Source: Pseudomonas sp. Root562 (lineage in GTDB: Bacteria > Pseudomonadota > Gammaproteobacteria > Pseudomonadales > Pseudomonadaceae). From it: 64,000 bases of DNA. A program made the position numbers and the translations under genes. The stretch spans positions 186,717 through 250,716 of the forward strand of contig NZ_LMGK01000006.1 in NCBI RefSeq assembly GCF_001427125.1, read 5' to 3'. The notes beneath the pieces were generated by a model. That model was not told where the DNA came from, did not search any database, and saw only the letters and a list, made by a program, of their open reading frames with translations. Shown piece by piece: positions 45,240 through 56,281 of the stretch (its first letter is position 1; each line of letters opens with the position of its first letter).

Positions 45240-46532
45240 TTACGAAAGGGCTGGTTGCAGGCGACCGCTGGCGCGGCGATAGAGATAAAACGTCGCGCAG
45301 AGCGCACAGAGCGCGGCGAAGCTCATCCAGTAGCCAGGCGCCGCTTTGTCGCCGGTGTACTGAATCAGGAACGTCGACATCGCCGGGGTGAAGCCGCCAA
45401 ACACGGCGGTGGCCAGGCTGTAAGCCAGAGAGAAACCCGCAACCCGTACTTCGACCGGCATGATTTCCGTCAGCGCCGGGATCATTGCGCCGTTGTACAA
45501 GCCATAAATAAACGACAGCCACAGCAGCACCAACAGCATGTTGATGAAGCTTGGCGCCTGCACCAGGTACGACAGGGCTGGATAGGTCGAGGCCAATGCC
45601 AGCAGGGCCATGGCAATCAACACGGGACGACGGCCGACGCGGTCGGAGAGTGCGCCGCCAATCGGCAACCAGAAGAAATTCGACACGCCCACCAATAAGG
45701 TGACCAACAGCGCATCAGACGTGCTCAGGTGCAGCACGGTTTTGCCAAAAGTTGGCGCGTACACGGTGATCAGGTAAAACGCAGTGGTGGTCAGGGCGAC
45801 CATCATCATCCCGGCAAAGACAAGCACCCAGTTTTGCGCGAGCGTGCGGAACACCTCTGCCATGCTCGGACGTGATTTGCGGGTGGCGAACTCTTCGGTT
45901 TCTTCCAGGTTACGGCGCAGGAAGAAAATGAACGGCACGATCATGCAGCCGACGAAGAACGGAATCCGCCAGCCCCAGTCGGCAATCTCCGATGGCGCCA
46001 GCCATTGGTTCAGGCCATAGCCCAAGGCTGCGGCAACAATGATCGCCACTTGCTGACTGGCCGACTGCCAACTGGTGAAAAAGCCTTTGTTACCCGGTGT
46101 GGCGATCTCCGCGAGATACACCGAGACGCCGCCCATTTCCGCGCCGGCGGAGAACCCTTGCAGCAACCGGCCAATCAACACGAGCGCCGGGGCGAACAGG
46201 CCGATGGTTTCGTATCCGGGGACCAGCACAATCAGAATTGTGCCGCTGGCCATGATCGACAGGGTGACGATCAGCCCTTTGCGCCGGCCAACATCATCGA
46301 TGTATGCACCCAGCACCACTGCGCCCAGAGGTCGCATCAGGAAACCGGCGCCGAACACGGCAAAGGTCATCATCAGCGAGGCGAACTCGCTGCTGGCCGG
46401 GAAGAACACGGCCGCGATCTGTGTGGCATAGAAGCCGAACAGGAAGAAGTCGAACTGTTCGAGGAAGTTACCCGAGGTAACCCGGAAAATGGCGCTGGCG
46501 CGAGAGCGTCCGCGCGGGATTGAGGCTGTCAT
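45240..46532 (-). CDS. MFS tricarboxylate:H+ symporter (CitA/TcuC-like)
   Basis: A 430-residue twelve-segment permease of the MHS family, the same length as the citrate carrier CitA. Signature sequences are [21 protein letters not shown] near residue 16, [20 protein letters not shown], and [20 protein letters not shown]. This first-loop pattern is typical of citrate, tricarballylate and aconitate carriers. GGAG precedes the ATG at 46532. It is first in an operon with the ModA-like gene. Confidence 0.82.
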   Translation of the reverse strand: MTASIPRGRSRASAIFRVTSGNFLEQFDFFLFGFYATQIAAVFFPASSEFASLMMTFAVFGAGFLMRPLGAVVLGAYIDDVGRRKGLIVTLSIMASGTILIVLVPGYETIGLFAPALVLIGRLLQGFSAGAEMGGVSVYLAEIATPGNKGFFTSWQSASQQVAIIVAAALGYGLNQWLAPSEIADWGWRIPFFVGCMIVPFIFFLRRNLEETEEFATRKSRPSMAEVFRTLAQNWVLVFAGMMMVALTTTAFYLITVYAPTFGKTVLHLSTSDALLVTLLVGVSNFFWLPIGGALSDRVGRRPVLIAMALLALASTYPALSYLVQAPSFINMLLVLLWLSFIYGLYNGAMIPALTEIMPVEVRVAGFSLAYSLATAVFGGFTPAMSTFLIQYTGDKAAPGYWMSFAALCALCATFYLYRRASGRLQPALS

Positions 46533-46803
46533 CGATAAATACTCCACCGCTTTTATGACGTGCGCTGCCTGGACGCGGCGCACGGATCTTATTGAGGCGA
46601 ATGGTGGAGCAGGGCGATCGATATGTTAATTGCATAGTTGGCATGTATTGATGCGTGAAGCGGATCAATAAAAGCATCTGAATTCAGTGTGTTGTTCAGA
46701 AAAACTCATCGGAACAAAGGAGGCCATGGTTGCCAATCGCGGACAAATCTGGGAAAACGGCGCCCAACAGGCCTAAGGGCGAAAGAGCATACGAGTGAAT
46801 TCA

Positions 46804-47142
46804 ATGAACGACGAACTTCAGGTAATCGATATTCAGGCCGGTGACGGTAAAGCGGCCGTCAAAGGCGCGTTGATCACCACCCAATACCGTGGCTGGCTGG
46901 AAGACGGCTCTGAGTTCGATTCTTCCTACAGCCGTGGCAAACCGTTCCAGTGCGTGATTGGCACTGGTCGTGTCATCAAGGGGTGGGATCAGGGAATCAT
47001 GGGCATGCAGGTTGGCGGCAAGCGCAAGTTGCTGGTCCCGGCGCACCTGGCTTATGGCGAACGCACGATGGGCAAGATTCCGCCGCATTCGAACCTGATC
47101 TTCGAGATCGAGTTGCTGGAAGTGCTGACGCGGGAGGATTGA
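46804..47142 (+). CDS. FKBP-type peptidyl-prolyl isomerase
   Basis: A 112-residue single-domain FKBP without signal peptide, hence cytoplasmic. Hallmarks are DGSEFDSSYSRGKPFQCVIG, VIKGWDQGIMGMQVGGKRKL and the C-terminal IPPHSNLIFEIELLEV, covering nearly all of the ligand pocket. GAGTGA stands five bases before the ATG at 46804; a GTG at 46795 would add three residues. It is convergent with the emfourin-type gene across 14 bases. Confidence 0.9.
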   Translation: MNDELQVIDIQAGDGKAAVKGALITTQYRGWLEDGSEFDSSYSRGKPFQCVIGTGRVIKGWDQGIMGMQVGGKRKLLVPAHLAYGERTMGKIPPHSNLIFEIELLEVLTRED

Positions 47143-47156
47143 GTGGCGGGGGAGAT

Positions 47157-47480
47157 CTACAGCAACTGGCCTGTATCCCAAAGGTGCACCAGATCCCCCG
47201 GTGCCTGGTCTTCCGGCACTTTGAGCACCATGTGGTCTTCCTGTTCGCCCTGCCGGTAGCTCACCTCGACCTGGTAGAAACGCTGGTCGCTACGCCCGGA
47301 TTCCGATGTGTCGAGGGGCAGGCAGCCTTCCAGTACCGAGCAGATACGAGTGCGCTGGCTGATGTCGCATTGCGCAAACTCGATCTCCCGAGGTCGGCTC
47401 AGGGCGTGAATCGGCGCAAAGCCGCCTTGGCGGGAAAGGCGGACCCGGGCGTCGTCGCCTAATGCAGGCAGGGTTTTCAT
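47157..47480 (-). CDS. Protealysin inhibitor, emfourin type
   Basis: A 107-residue protein with no signal peptide. It opens MKTLPALGDDARVRLSRQGG and contains the PREIEFAQCDISQRTRICSV and FYQVEVSYRQGEQEDHMV stretches. Its ATG overlaps the stop of the M4 protease gene (ATGA), so the two are translationally coupled. Emfourin of Serratia proteamaculans is a small protein encoded directly after protealysin and inhibits it tightly. Size, place and sequence style agree. The frame extension to 47627 lies in the protease gene and is rejected. Confidence 0.8.
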   Translation of the reverse strand: MKTLPALGDDARVRLSRQGGFAPIHALSRPREIEFAQCDISQRTRICSVLEGCLPLDTSESGRSDQRFYQVEVSYRQGEQEDHMVLKVPEDQAPGDLVHLWDTGQLL

Positions 47481-48538
47481 TTGACCTCCGTGATGTCGAT
47501 ACCCGTTTGAGACCAGCCCTGGCGCACAGCGTCGACCTCCTGTGCACCGAAGCGCTGGCCGGCATGGTCGATGGTCAGTCGAGCGAAAGCATCGAAACTG
47601 GCGTCCGGACTCAGGCGTTTGTCGCACAGCGCGTCGTACCAGATTACTCCGGCTTTCTTCCAGGCGAACCCGCCGAGTGCCCTGGCCGCGAGATAAAACG
47701 CGCGATTGGGAATGCCCGAATTGATGTGCACGCCGCCATTGTCCTCTTGAGTGATGACAAATTTGCGCATGTGATCCGGTTGCGGGTCCTTGCCCAGCAA
47801 TGGGTCGTCATAGGCTGTGCCTGGATGGGACATCGAGCGCAAGCCCCGGCCGTTGATTTTTGCCGTGAGCAAATCCGAGCCGATCAGCCAATCTGCCTGC
47901 TCGACGGTATGTCCGAGAACGTATTGCTTGGTAAGGATGCCAAAAACGTCCGACAGTGACTCGTTCAAGGCCCCGGACTGATTGGCATAGATCAGCCCGG
48001 CCGTGCTTTCAGTCACGCCATGAGCCAATTCATGGGCGACCACGTCCAGCGAGCGGGTGAAGCGCTGGAAAATTTCCCCATCGCCGTCACCGAAGACCAT
48101 TTGTGCACCATTCCAGAAGGCGTTTTCGTAGCCCAGGCCGTAATGCACGCTGCCGACCAGTGCGAATCCTTGGTTGTCGATCGAATCGCGACCGAGCACC
48201 TTCCAGAAAAAATCATAGCTGGCACCCAATGCATCGTAAGCTTCATCGACGGCTGCATCACCCGTGGCCGGCTGGCCTTCCAGGCGCACTGGCATTCCCG
48301 GCAGGAGCATTTTGTTTTGCGCGTCGTGCAGGCTGCGCTGGACCACGCCCGGTTTCCCGAGTTGCGGCAGAATTGCCCGCTCCGGCGGCCGCACAGGGGG
48401 ACCGGGATTGTGCAGCAGGCTTTGCACATGATGCAGGGTGATCATTGCCGCCGTGCGTTGCGGCTCTGAACCGTGGGCGATGATACGGTTGAGAATGTAG
48501 GGCGGGATAAAACTGCGCGGTGTTTGTGAGTCGGTCAT
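47477..48538 (-). CDS. M4-family metallopeptidase, protealysin type
   Basis: A 353-residue thermolysin-like zinc protease. The short propeptide carries the protealysin hallmark PPYIL at residues 12-16. Zinc ligands are His169 and His173 in HELAH and Glu193 in LNESLSDVFG, and the substrate-binding His is in GGVHINSGIPNRAFYLAA. There is no signal peptide, unlike secreted thermolysins with long propeptides, so it is cytoplasmic or leaves by a non-classical route. AGGG stands upstream of the ATG at 48538. The next gene encodes its likely inhibitor. Confidence 0.9.
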   Translation of the reverse strand: MTDSQTPRSFIPPYILNRIIAHGSEPQRTAAMITLHHVQSLLHNPGPPVRPPERAILPQLGKPGVVQRSLHDAQNKMLLPGMPVRLEGQPATGDAAVDEAYDALGASYDFFWKVLGRDSIDNQGFALVGSVHYGLGYENAFWNGAQMVFGDGDGEIFQRFTRSLDVVAHELAHGVTESTAGLIYANQSGALNESLSDVFGILTKQYVLGHTVEQADWLIGSDLLTAKINGRGLRSMSHPGTAYDDPLLGKDPQPDHMRKFVITQEDNGGVHINSGIPNRAFYLAARALGGFAWKKAGVIWYDALCDKRLSPDASFDAFARLTIDHAGQRFGAQEVDAVRQGWSQTGIDITEVK

Positions 48539-48758
48539 CAGTGCATCCCTGGCGTGATAGATGTCGATACTGATGAGATCCAGACACCTCGCGTTCGGTT
48601 CCGTGCCGGTTTTTGACGAGTGTGAAGTGCTTGGCAATCAGTACAAATGATCAGCACGCTCACCCTGTAGATTGAGAGCGTGATGTCTGATGACGCTCGA
48701 AATATACCTCGAAAAGACATCACGTTTATTTCATTAAATATTGATATTTAAGGATATT

Positions 48759-49502
48759 TTATTTAATGGTGTAACCGCTATCGACTACCCAGTCCTGACC
48801 GATGACGTTACGGGCACCGTTGCCGAGCTGGAATAGAATCACGTCGGCGACAGCGCCTGGTTCGAGGAAACGGCCGTCGAGCAAGCGTTGATTGACCGTG
48901 CTGGCGACAGCGCTCAATTGCTCATCCTTCAAGCCCAGCGTTGACCAGATCGGTGTCGCAGTCGGGCCGGGGGACACCGTGTTGATGCGAATGCCGTGGG
49001 GCGCCAATTCGACCGCCAGCGTGCGGGCATGGTGAATCAGCGCGGCTTTTGAGGCGATGTAGGCGGCGAGGCCGGGAAAGGTCACTTGCGCCAGGAAAGT
49101 ACCAATGAACACCACCGAGGAGGATGCCGCCAGTTGACCGCGCAAGCACGCCAGGGTGTTCAATGCCCCGGCACCGTTCACCGCCCATTGCCGGTCGAAC
49201 GCTGCCAGATCCAGGCCATCGGCCAGCTCCGCAATGCCGGCGTTCGGCACCAGATAGCTCACCGGCCCCAGGGTTGCCGCCTGCTTTGCCAGCCGCGCCA
49301 GGTCGGCGGGTTGGGTCACGTCACCCGCCACCCATGACAGCTGCGTCGGGAAACGTTCAGCCAATTCACCGAGGCCGCCAATCTGACGCGACATTGCCAG
49401 CACACGGGCACCCTGAGCCAACAGACGTTCGGTGACAGCCAGGCCGATTCCGGAACTGGCACCGGTGACGACAGCCAGATGATCCTTAAAAGCAGTGTTC
49501 AT
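48759..49502 (-). CDS. Short-chain dehydrogenase/reductase
   Basis: A 247-residue SDR. The cofactor motif is VVTGASSGIGLAVTERLLAQG at about residues 10-30, NAG is at about 88-90, and the active-site Tyr-x3-Lys is YIASK in FPGLAAYIASKAALIHHA. It ends with a GQDWVVDSGYTI tail typical of classical SDRs. Substrate unknown. It stands alone between the protease gene and a REP. Confidence 0.85.
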   Translation of the reverse strand: MNTAFKDHLAVVTGASSGIGLAVTERLLAQGARVLAMSRQIGGLGELAERFPTQLSWVAGDVTQPADLARLAKQAATLGPVSYLVPNAGIAELADGLDLAAFDRQWAVNGAGALNTLACLRGQLAASSSVVFIGTFLAQVTFPGLAAYIASKAALIHHARTLAVELAPHGIRINTVSPGPTATPIWSTLGLKDEQLSAVASTVNQRLLDGRFLEPGAVADVILFQLGNGARNVIGQDWVVDSGYTIK

Positions 49503-49670
49503 AAATGCGTTCCTTTTTGGTCAATGAGCTTTCGCAGTTCACGTTCCAAAAAGCAGGCCAATGTGCCGGGCCTTGATTCTCGGGGCTTTGAGGGATGTTG
49601 TAGTTATTGTGACTTGATCGGTTTGGTGTCTTTCTGACTGCGTGATGGTCGATATGATTGCATAAATCCA

Positions 49671-49762
49671 TGTAGGAGCAAACGTGCTGGCGATAGCGGC
49701 GTGCCAGTCATTGGGGATGTTGAATTTGAGGTCGCCATCGCGAGCAGGCTCGCTCCCACAGG
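49671..49762. repeat. REP pair, tgtaggagcaaacgtgctggcgat type
   Basis: Left arm at 49671-49697 is diverged and the right arm cgcgagcaggctcgctccca at 49739-49762 is close to consensus. It lies between the ilvE terminator and the SDR gene. Confidence 0.75.
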
Positions 49763-49778
49763 TATCTGTCGGGCAGGC

Positions 49779-49822
49779 AAAAAAAAAATCGCCGCCTCCG
49801 AGTACCGAAGGCGGCGATTTTT
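49779..49822 (-). terminator. Rho-independent terminator of ilvE
   Basis: Stem aatcgccgcct/aggcggcgatt with a short loop; read on the minus strand it ends in a run of ten T. It lies 20 bases past the ilvE stop. Confidence 0.93.
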
Positions 49823-49842
49823 CATGGCGGGTAGAGGTCAGG

Positions 49843-50862
49843 TCAAACCTTGACGATCCAGCCCGCTGGCGCTTCGATGTCGCCGGTCTGCACGCCAGTC
49901 AGCTCTTTGTAGAGCTTCTGGGTGATCGGGCCGACTTCGGTTTCGCTGTGGAACACGTGCAAGTGGTCGTTGTAGCTGATGCCGCCGATTGGCGTAATTA
50001 CCGCAGCGGTGCCGCAGGCGCCGGCTTCCTTGAAGTCCGACAGTTTGTCGATCAGCACGTCGCCTTCAACCACTTCCAGGCCCAGACGGGTCTTGGCCAG
50101 CTCGATCAGCGACAGGCGAGTGATGCCCGGCAGTACTGACGGCGAGTTCGGGGTCACGAACTTGTTGTCATGGGTGATACCGAAGAAGTTGGCCGAACCG
50201 ACTTCTTCGATCTTGGTGTGGGTCATCGGGTCCAGGTAAATGGCGTCGGCGAAGTTGGCTTTCTTGGCCTTGGAACCCGGCATCAGGCTGGCGGCGTAGT
50301 TGCCACCGACTTTGGCTGCGCCGGTGCCTTGTGGTGCGGCACGGTCGTAGCTGGAAATCTGGAAGTTGTGCGGGGTCAGGCCACCCTTGAAGTAGGCGCC
50401 GACGGGAATGCAGAAGATCGAGAAGATGAACTCGGGGGCGGTGCGCACGCCGATGTTGTCACCCACGCCGATCACGAACGGGCGCAGGTACAGCGCACCG
50501 CCGGTGCCGTAAGGCGGGATGAAGCGCTCGTTGGCGCGAACCACTGCCTTGCAGGCTTCGATGAACTGTTCGGTTTCTACCTGAGGCATCAGCAGACGCG
50601 CACAGCTGCGCTGCATGCGCAGGGCGTTCTGGTCCGGGCGGAACAGGTTGATCGAGCCGTCCTTGCAACGATAGGCCTTCATGCCTTCGAAGCATTGCTG
50701 GCCATAGTGAAGGGCCGTCGAGCCTTCGCTGATGTGCAGCACGTTGTCTTCGGTCAGGGTGCCTTTGTCCCACTCGCCATTGCGAAAATACGACAGATAG
50801 CGCTTGTCGGTCTTGATGTAGTCAAAACCCAGCTTGTCCCAATTGATGCTTTCGTTACCCAT
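49843..50862 (-). CDS. ilvE: Branched-chain amino acid aminotransferase
   Basis: A 339-residue class IV PLP enzyme that transaminates leucine, isoleucine and valine. Lys184 in GTGAAKVGGNYAASLMPG binds PLP, and FEGMKAYRCKDG and VGSANFFGI are further family motifs. The length matches the larger (type II) subgroup. AGAGGG stands before the ATG at 50862; the frame extension to 50928 is not needed. It lies downstream of lpdV on the same strand with a REP between, so uptake of the amino group and oxidation of the keto acid are encoded side by side. Confidence 0.93.
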   Translation of the reverse strand: MGNESINWDKLGFDYIKTDKRYLSYFRNGEWDKGTLTEDNVLHISEGSTALHYGQQCFEGMKAYRCKDGSINLFRPDQNALRMQRSCARLLMPQVETEQFIEACKAVVRANERFIPPYGTGGALYLRPFVIGVGDNIGVRTAPEFIFSIFCIPVGAYFKGGLTPHNFQISSYDRAAPQGTGAAKVGGNYAASLMPGSKAKKANFADAIYLDPMTHTKIEEVGSANFFGITHDNKFVTPNSPSVLPGITRLSLIELAKTRLGLEVVEGDVLIDKLSDFKEAGACGTAAVITPIGGISYNDHLHVFHSETEVGPITQKLYKELTGVQTGDIEAPAGWIVKV

Positions 50863-51005
50863 GACACCCTCTATCACTGAACAACCGTCGAAACGGTTCA
50901 AGGCTTCTGACGTTTTTTGGATGGGCACAACAATACTTCATTCCGGGCCTGTTTCGCAGCCCGGTCTATCGGCTATTTGCCGCCGACTAGACAATGCTCG
51001 AAATC

Positions 51006-51129
51006 CTGTGGCGAGGGAGCTCGCTCCCGCTCGGCTGCGAAGCAGTCGTAAATCCAGGCAACGCGGTTCGCCATTAAGTCAGCCAGGGGCCGCTTCGCAG
51101 CCCGGCGGGAGCAAGCTCCCTCGCCACAG
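51006..51129. repeat. REP pair, gtggcgagggagc type
   Basis: Arms ctgtggcgagggagctcgctcccgc and its complement enclose ggctgcgaagcag and gccgcttcgcagcc stems. It lies 10 bases past the lpdV stop and so could mark the end of the bkd transcript. Confidence 0.88.
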
Positions 51130-51139
51130 TTGATGGTGT

Positions 51140-52522
51140 TTACAGATGCAACGCATGCCCCAGAGCACGCAATGCCGCTTCCTGCACCGCCTCGCCAAGC
51201 GTCGGATGCGCATGGATGGTGCCGCCGATGTCTTCCAGCCGCGCGCCCATCTCAAGGCTTTGCGCGAATGCCGTGGACAACTCCGACACACCCACGCCTA
51301 CCGCCTGCCAGCCGACGATCACATGGTTGTCACGACGGGCGACCACGCGCACGAAGCCGCTTTTCGATTCCAGCGTCATCGCCCGGCCATTGGCGGCGAA
51401 CGGGAAGCTGGAAACAATGCAGTCCAAACCTGCAGCCTTGGCTTCGTCCGGAGTCTTGCCGACCACCACCAGTTCCGGGTCGGTGAAGCACACGGCGGCG
51501 ATGGCGGTCGGGTTGAACTCGCGGGGCTTGCCACTGATCAACTCGGCAACCATTTCGCCCTGGGCCATGGCCCGGTGCGCAAGCATGGGTTCGCCACTCA
51601 GGTCGCCGATGGCATACACATTGCGCATGCTGGTCTGGCAGCGGTTGTCGATTTTGATCGACGACCCGTTCATGTCCAGGTTCAGCGCTTCGAGGTTCCA
51701 GCCTTGGGTGTTGGGTTTGCGGCCAACCGCGACCAGAACCTGATCGGTTTCCAGGTTGAGGGTATCGCCGTTCGGCTGCGAAACCTGCAAGGTTTTATTA
51801 GAAGAATCAAAGCCTTGTACGCTGTGATTCAAGTAAAGCTTCACACCGAGTTTTTTCAGTTCGTCGTGTACGGGCTGAGTCAATTCAGCGTCGTAGGCTG
51901 GCAGAATCCGATCCTGCGCCTCGACCACGCTGACATCGGCGCCGAGCTTGCGGTAGGCAATACCCAGTTCCAGACCGATGTAACCGCCACCTACCACGAT
52001 CAAGCGCTTGGGTACGGATGTCGGCGCCAGGGCCTCGGTGGACGAGATGATCGGCCCGCCAATCGGCAACATCGGCAGGTTCACGCTTTTCGAACCTGTC
52101 GCCAGCACCAGGTGCTCGCATTGAATGCGCGTGTCGCCGACGTCGACGGTTTTACCGTCGACCACGTTGGCCCAGCCTTGCACGACCTGAACCTTGTTCT
52201 TTTTCAACAGCGCGGCGACGCCGGTGGTCAGGCGATCGACGATGCCATCCTTCCATTCGACGCTCTTGCCGATGTCCAGCGTCGGCGCCGCAACGCTGAT
52301 GCCCAGGGCTGAGTGCTGATTATGCTGCTGCGTCTGGTGAAACTGCTCAGCGACATGAATCAATGCCTTGGACGGAATGCAGCCGATGTTCAGGCAGGTG
52401 CCGCCCAACGATTGGCCTTCCACCAGGATCGTTGGAATGCCCAACTGACCGGCGCGGATCGCCGTCACGTAACCGCCGGGGCCGCCGCCGATGATCAGCA
52501 GCGTGGTGTTCAAAGTCTGCAT
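51140..52522 (-). CDS. lpdV: Dihydrolipoyl dehydrogenase of the branched-chain complex (E3, LPD-Val)
   Basis: A 460-residue flavoprotein that reoxidises the lipoamide of the branched-chain keto-acid complex. FAD motif [21 protein letters not shown] at about 8-28, redox disulfide [13 protein letters not shown] at about 41-53, NAD motif [21 protein letters not shown], and a C-terminal [18 protein letters not shown] with the catalytic His. It is the last gene of the bkd operon, 3 bases after bkdB. Pseudomonas keeps this E3 separate from the one serving pyruvate and 2-oxoglutarate dehydrogenases. Confidence 0.95.
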   Translation of the reverse strand: MQTLNTTLLIIGGGPGGYVTAIRAGQLGIPTILVEGQSLGGTCLNIGCIPSKALIHVAEQFHQTQQHNQHSALGISVAAPTLDIGKSVEWKDGIVDRLTTGVAALLKKNKVQVVQGWANVVDGKTVDVGDTRIQCEHLVLATGSKSVNLPMLPIGGPIISSTEALAPTSVPKRLIVVGGGYIGLELGIAYRKLGADVSVVEAQDRILPAYDAELTQPVHDELKKLGVKLYLNHSVQGFDSSNKTLQVSQPNGDTLNLETDQVLVAVGRKPNTQGWNLEALNLDMNGSSIKIDNRCQTSMRNVYAIGDLSGEPMLAHRAMAQGEMVAELISGKPREFNPTAIAAVCFTDPELVVVGKTPDEAKAAGLDCIVSSFPFAANGRAMTLESKSGFVRVVARRDNHVIVGWQAVGVGVSELSTAFAQSLEMGARLEDIGGTIHAHPTLGEAVQEAALRALGHALHL

Positions 52523-52525
52523 TGC

Positions 52526-53800
52526 TTACTCCACAAACAGGGTGGCGGGTTGTTCGAGCAAGCCACGGATGGCCTGGATGAAGAGCGCCGCGTCCATGCC
52601 GTCGACCACGCGATGATCGAAGGAGCTGGAAAGGTTCATCATCTTGCGGATCACGATCTGGCCTTTGATTACCATAGGCCGTTCGACGATTTTGTTCACG
52701 CCGACGATCGCCACTTCCGGCAGGTTCAGCACCGGTGTGCTGACGATGCCGCCCAATGCGCCGAGGCTGGTCAGTGTGATAGACGAACCGGACAGTTCAT
52801 CGCGGCCGGCCTTGCCGTTGCGGGCGGCCGTGGCCAGGCGCGAAATTTCCGTCGCGCTGTCCCACAGGCTGCGGGCTTCGGCGTGACGAACCACAGGCAC
52901 CATCAAACCGCTATCGGCCTGGGTGGCGATACCGACGTGCACCGCGCCGAGTCGGGTGATGACTTGGGCTTCGTCGTCGTAACGGGCGTTGATCTGCGGG
53001 AAATCGCGCAGGGCGACGACCAGGGCGCGGACCAGAAACGGCAGCAAAGTCAGCTTGCCGCGGGTCGCACCGTGCTTCTCGTTAAGGTGAGCGCGCAATT
53101 CTTCGACGGCAGTGACATCGATTTCCTCGACGTAACTGAAGTGTGCCGCGCGCTGGGTGGCGTCCTGCATGCGTTGGGCGATCTTGCGGCGCATGCCGAT
53201 CACCGGGATCTGTTCTTCATCGTTACGCTGGGCGTAAGCGGCGGCGACCGGTGCCGAGGCGTTGGCTTGACCCTGAGCCAGATAGGCCTCGAGGTCTTCA
53301 TGCAGCACGCGACCGGCCGGACCGCTGCCACGCACCAGACGCAACTGGATGCCCAGGTCCAGCGCATGCTTACGCACGGCCGGTGAGGCCAGCGGACGCT
53401 CATTGGCTTCGCGAGCAATCATCGGCCCCTGGCAAACGGCTGCCTTCGGTGCTGCGGCAGCGACCGGTTTGTTTTCCACCACGGTTTCGGCTTTCGCTGC
53501 TGCAACCGGCGCTTGCTTGACCGGTGCCGGTTGCGCCGACTCCTTGACGTTGCCCGCGCCTTCGACTTCGATGCTGATCAGCACGCTGCCGACCGCCATG
53601 ACTTCGCCCGGCTGACCGCCGAGGGCGATGACCTTGCCATGCACTGGCGACGGGATATCCACCATCGCCTTGTCGGTCATGACATCCGCCAGCACCTGAT
53701 CCTCGACGACCATGTCGCCGACCTTGACGTGCCACTGTGACAATTCAACTTCTGCAATGCCTTCGCCAATGTCCGGCATTTTAATGACGTGCGTGCCCAT
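52526..53800 (-). CDS. bkdB: Branched-chain keto-acid dehydrogenase, E2 lipoamide acyltransferase
   Basis: A 424-residue core subunit. It has one lipoyl domain (about 1-80, lipoyl Lys in VMTDKAMVDIPSP), an Ala/Pro/Val-rich linker (about 85-130) and the E1/E3-binding domain (about 135-170, ASPAVRKHALDLGIQLRLVR). The acyltransferase domain (about 200-424) ends in the catalytic SSSFDHRVVDGMDAALFI. The ATG directly abuts the bkdA2 stop. Confidence 0.95.
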   Translation of the reverse strand: MGTHVIKMPDIGEGIAEVELSQWHVKVGDMVVEDQVLADVMTDKAMVDIPSPVHGKVIALGGQPGEVMAVGSVLISIEVEGAGNVKESAQPAPVKQAPVAAAKAETVVENKPVAAAAPKAAVCQGPMIAREANERPLASPAVRKHALDLGIQLRLVRGSGPAGRVLHEDLEAYLAQGQANASAPVAAAYAQRNDEEQIPVIGMRRKIAQRMQDATQRAAHFSYVEEIDVTAVEELRAHLNEKHGATRGKLTLLPFLVRALVVALRDFPQINARYDDEAQVITRLGAVHVGIATQADSGLMVPVVRHAEARSLWDSATEISRLATAARNGKAGRDELSGSSITLTSLGALGGIVSTPVLNLPEVAIVGVNKIVERPMVIKGQIVIRKMMNLSSSFDHRVVDGMDAALFIQAIRGLLEQPATLFVE

Positions 53801-54859
53801 TCAGACCTCCATGACCCGTTTCAAAGCCGCGCCCACTCGGGACGGGCCAGGGAAATACGCCCACTCTTGCGCGTGCGGATAGGGGGTGTCCCAGCCGGTG
53901 ACGCGTTCAATTGGCGCTTCCAGGTGGTGGAAGCAGTGTTCCTGCACCAGCGACACCAGTTCGGCACCGAAACCGCAGGTGCGGGTGGCTTCGTGAACCA
54001 CCACGCAGCGTCCGGTTTTCTTCACCGACTTGACGATGGTTTCCAGGTCCAGCGGCCACAGGCTGCGCAGGTCGATGACTTCGGCGTCGATGCCGGTTTC
54101 TTCGGCGGCGACTTGCGACACGTACACGGTGGTGCCGTAGGTGAGGATGGTCACATCCTTGCCCGGACGGGTGATGGCGGCGACGTCCAGTGGCACGGTG
54201 TAGTAACCGTCCGGCACTTGCGCGGCCGGGTGTTTCGACCACGGGGTTACCGGGCGGTCGTGGTGGCCGTCGAACGGGCCGTTGTACAAGCGTTTTGGCT
54301 CGAGGAAGATCACCGGGTCATCGTTCTCGATGGAGGCGATCAACAGGCCCTTGGCGTCGTACGGGTTGGACGGCATGACGGTGCGCAGGCCGCACACCTG
54401 AGTGAACATCGCCTCGATGCTCTGGCTGTGGGTCTGGCCGCCATAGATGCCGCCGCCGCAGGGCATGCGCAGGGTCATTGGCGCGGTGAATTCGCCGGCC
54501 GAACGATAACGCAGACGTGCGGCTTCGGAGATGATCTGGTCGGATGCCGGGTAGACGTAGTCGGCGAACTGGATCTCGGCCACCGGACGCAGGCCATAGG
54601 CGCCCATGCCCACGGCAACGCCGACGATGCCGCTTTCGGAGATCGGAGCGTCGAAAACCCGCGAGGTGCCGTACTTGTTCTGCAGGCCTTCGGTGCAGCG
54701 GAACACGCCGCCGAAGTAGCCGACGTCCTGGCCGAACACCACGACGTTGTCGTCACGTTCAAGCATCACATCCATCGCCGAGCGCAGGGCCTGGATCATG
54801 GTCATGGTGGTCGTGGTCATGGCGGTTTCCAGCTCGATATTGTTGTTGTGATCGTTCAT
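53801..54859 (-). CDS. bkdA2: Branched-chain keto-acid dehydrogenase, E1 beta
   Basis: A 352-residue E1 beta subunit. It carries the family stretches DDNVVVFGQDVGYFGGVFR, SESGIVGVAVGMGAYGLRP and MPCGGGIYGGQTHSQS. The predicted start at 54859 lies one base after bkdA1. The known Pseudomonas protein starts about 13 residues later, at the MTTTTMTMIQALR segment, so the first residues MNDHNNNIELETA may or may not be translated. Confidence 0.94.
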   Translation of the reverse strand: MNDHNNNIELETAMTTTTMTMIQALRSAMDVMLERDDNVVVFGQDVGYFGGVFRCTEGLQNKYGTSRVFDAPISESGIVGVAVGMGAYGLRPVAEIQFADYVYPASDQIISEAARLRYRSAGEFTAPMTLRMPCGGGIYGGQTHSQSIEAMFTQVCGLRTVMPSNPYDAKGLLIASIENDDPVIFLEPKRLYNGPFDGHHDRPVTPWSKHPAAQVPDGYYTVPLDVAAITRPGKDVTILTYGTTVYVSQVAAEETGIDAEVIDLRSLWPLDLETIVKSVKKTGRCVVVHEATRTCGFGAELVSLVQEHCFHHLEAPIERVTGWDTPYPHAQEWAYFPGPSRVGAALKRVMEV

Positions 54860-54860
54860 G

Positions 54861-56168
<1,308 letters not shown>

Positions 56169-56233
56169 CTACAACAATCATAGGCCCGGCCAAGAAGAAT
56201 ATTTCTCTCTGTTTCGTTGCGCTTAAGATCATT

Positions 56234-56252
56234 TGCAGATAAAAAATCTGCA
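56234..56252. promoter_or_regulatory. Palindrome in the bkdA1-bkdR region, candidate BkdR site
   Basis: tgcagat-aaaaa-atctgca, a perfect AT-rich dyad 29 bases before the bkdR ATG, has the form of Lrp-family sites. BkdR is known to bind this intergenic region in P. putida; binding at this precise dyad is inferred. Confidence 0.5.
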
Positions 56253-56281
56253 TAAACCTAAAAAACAGGTGGTTTTGTCTC

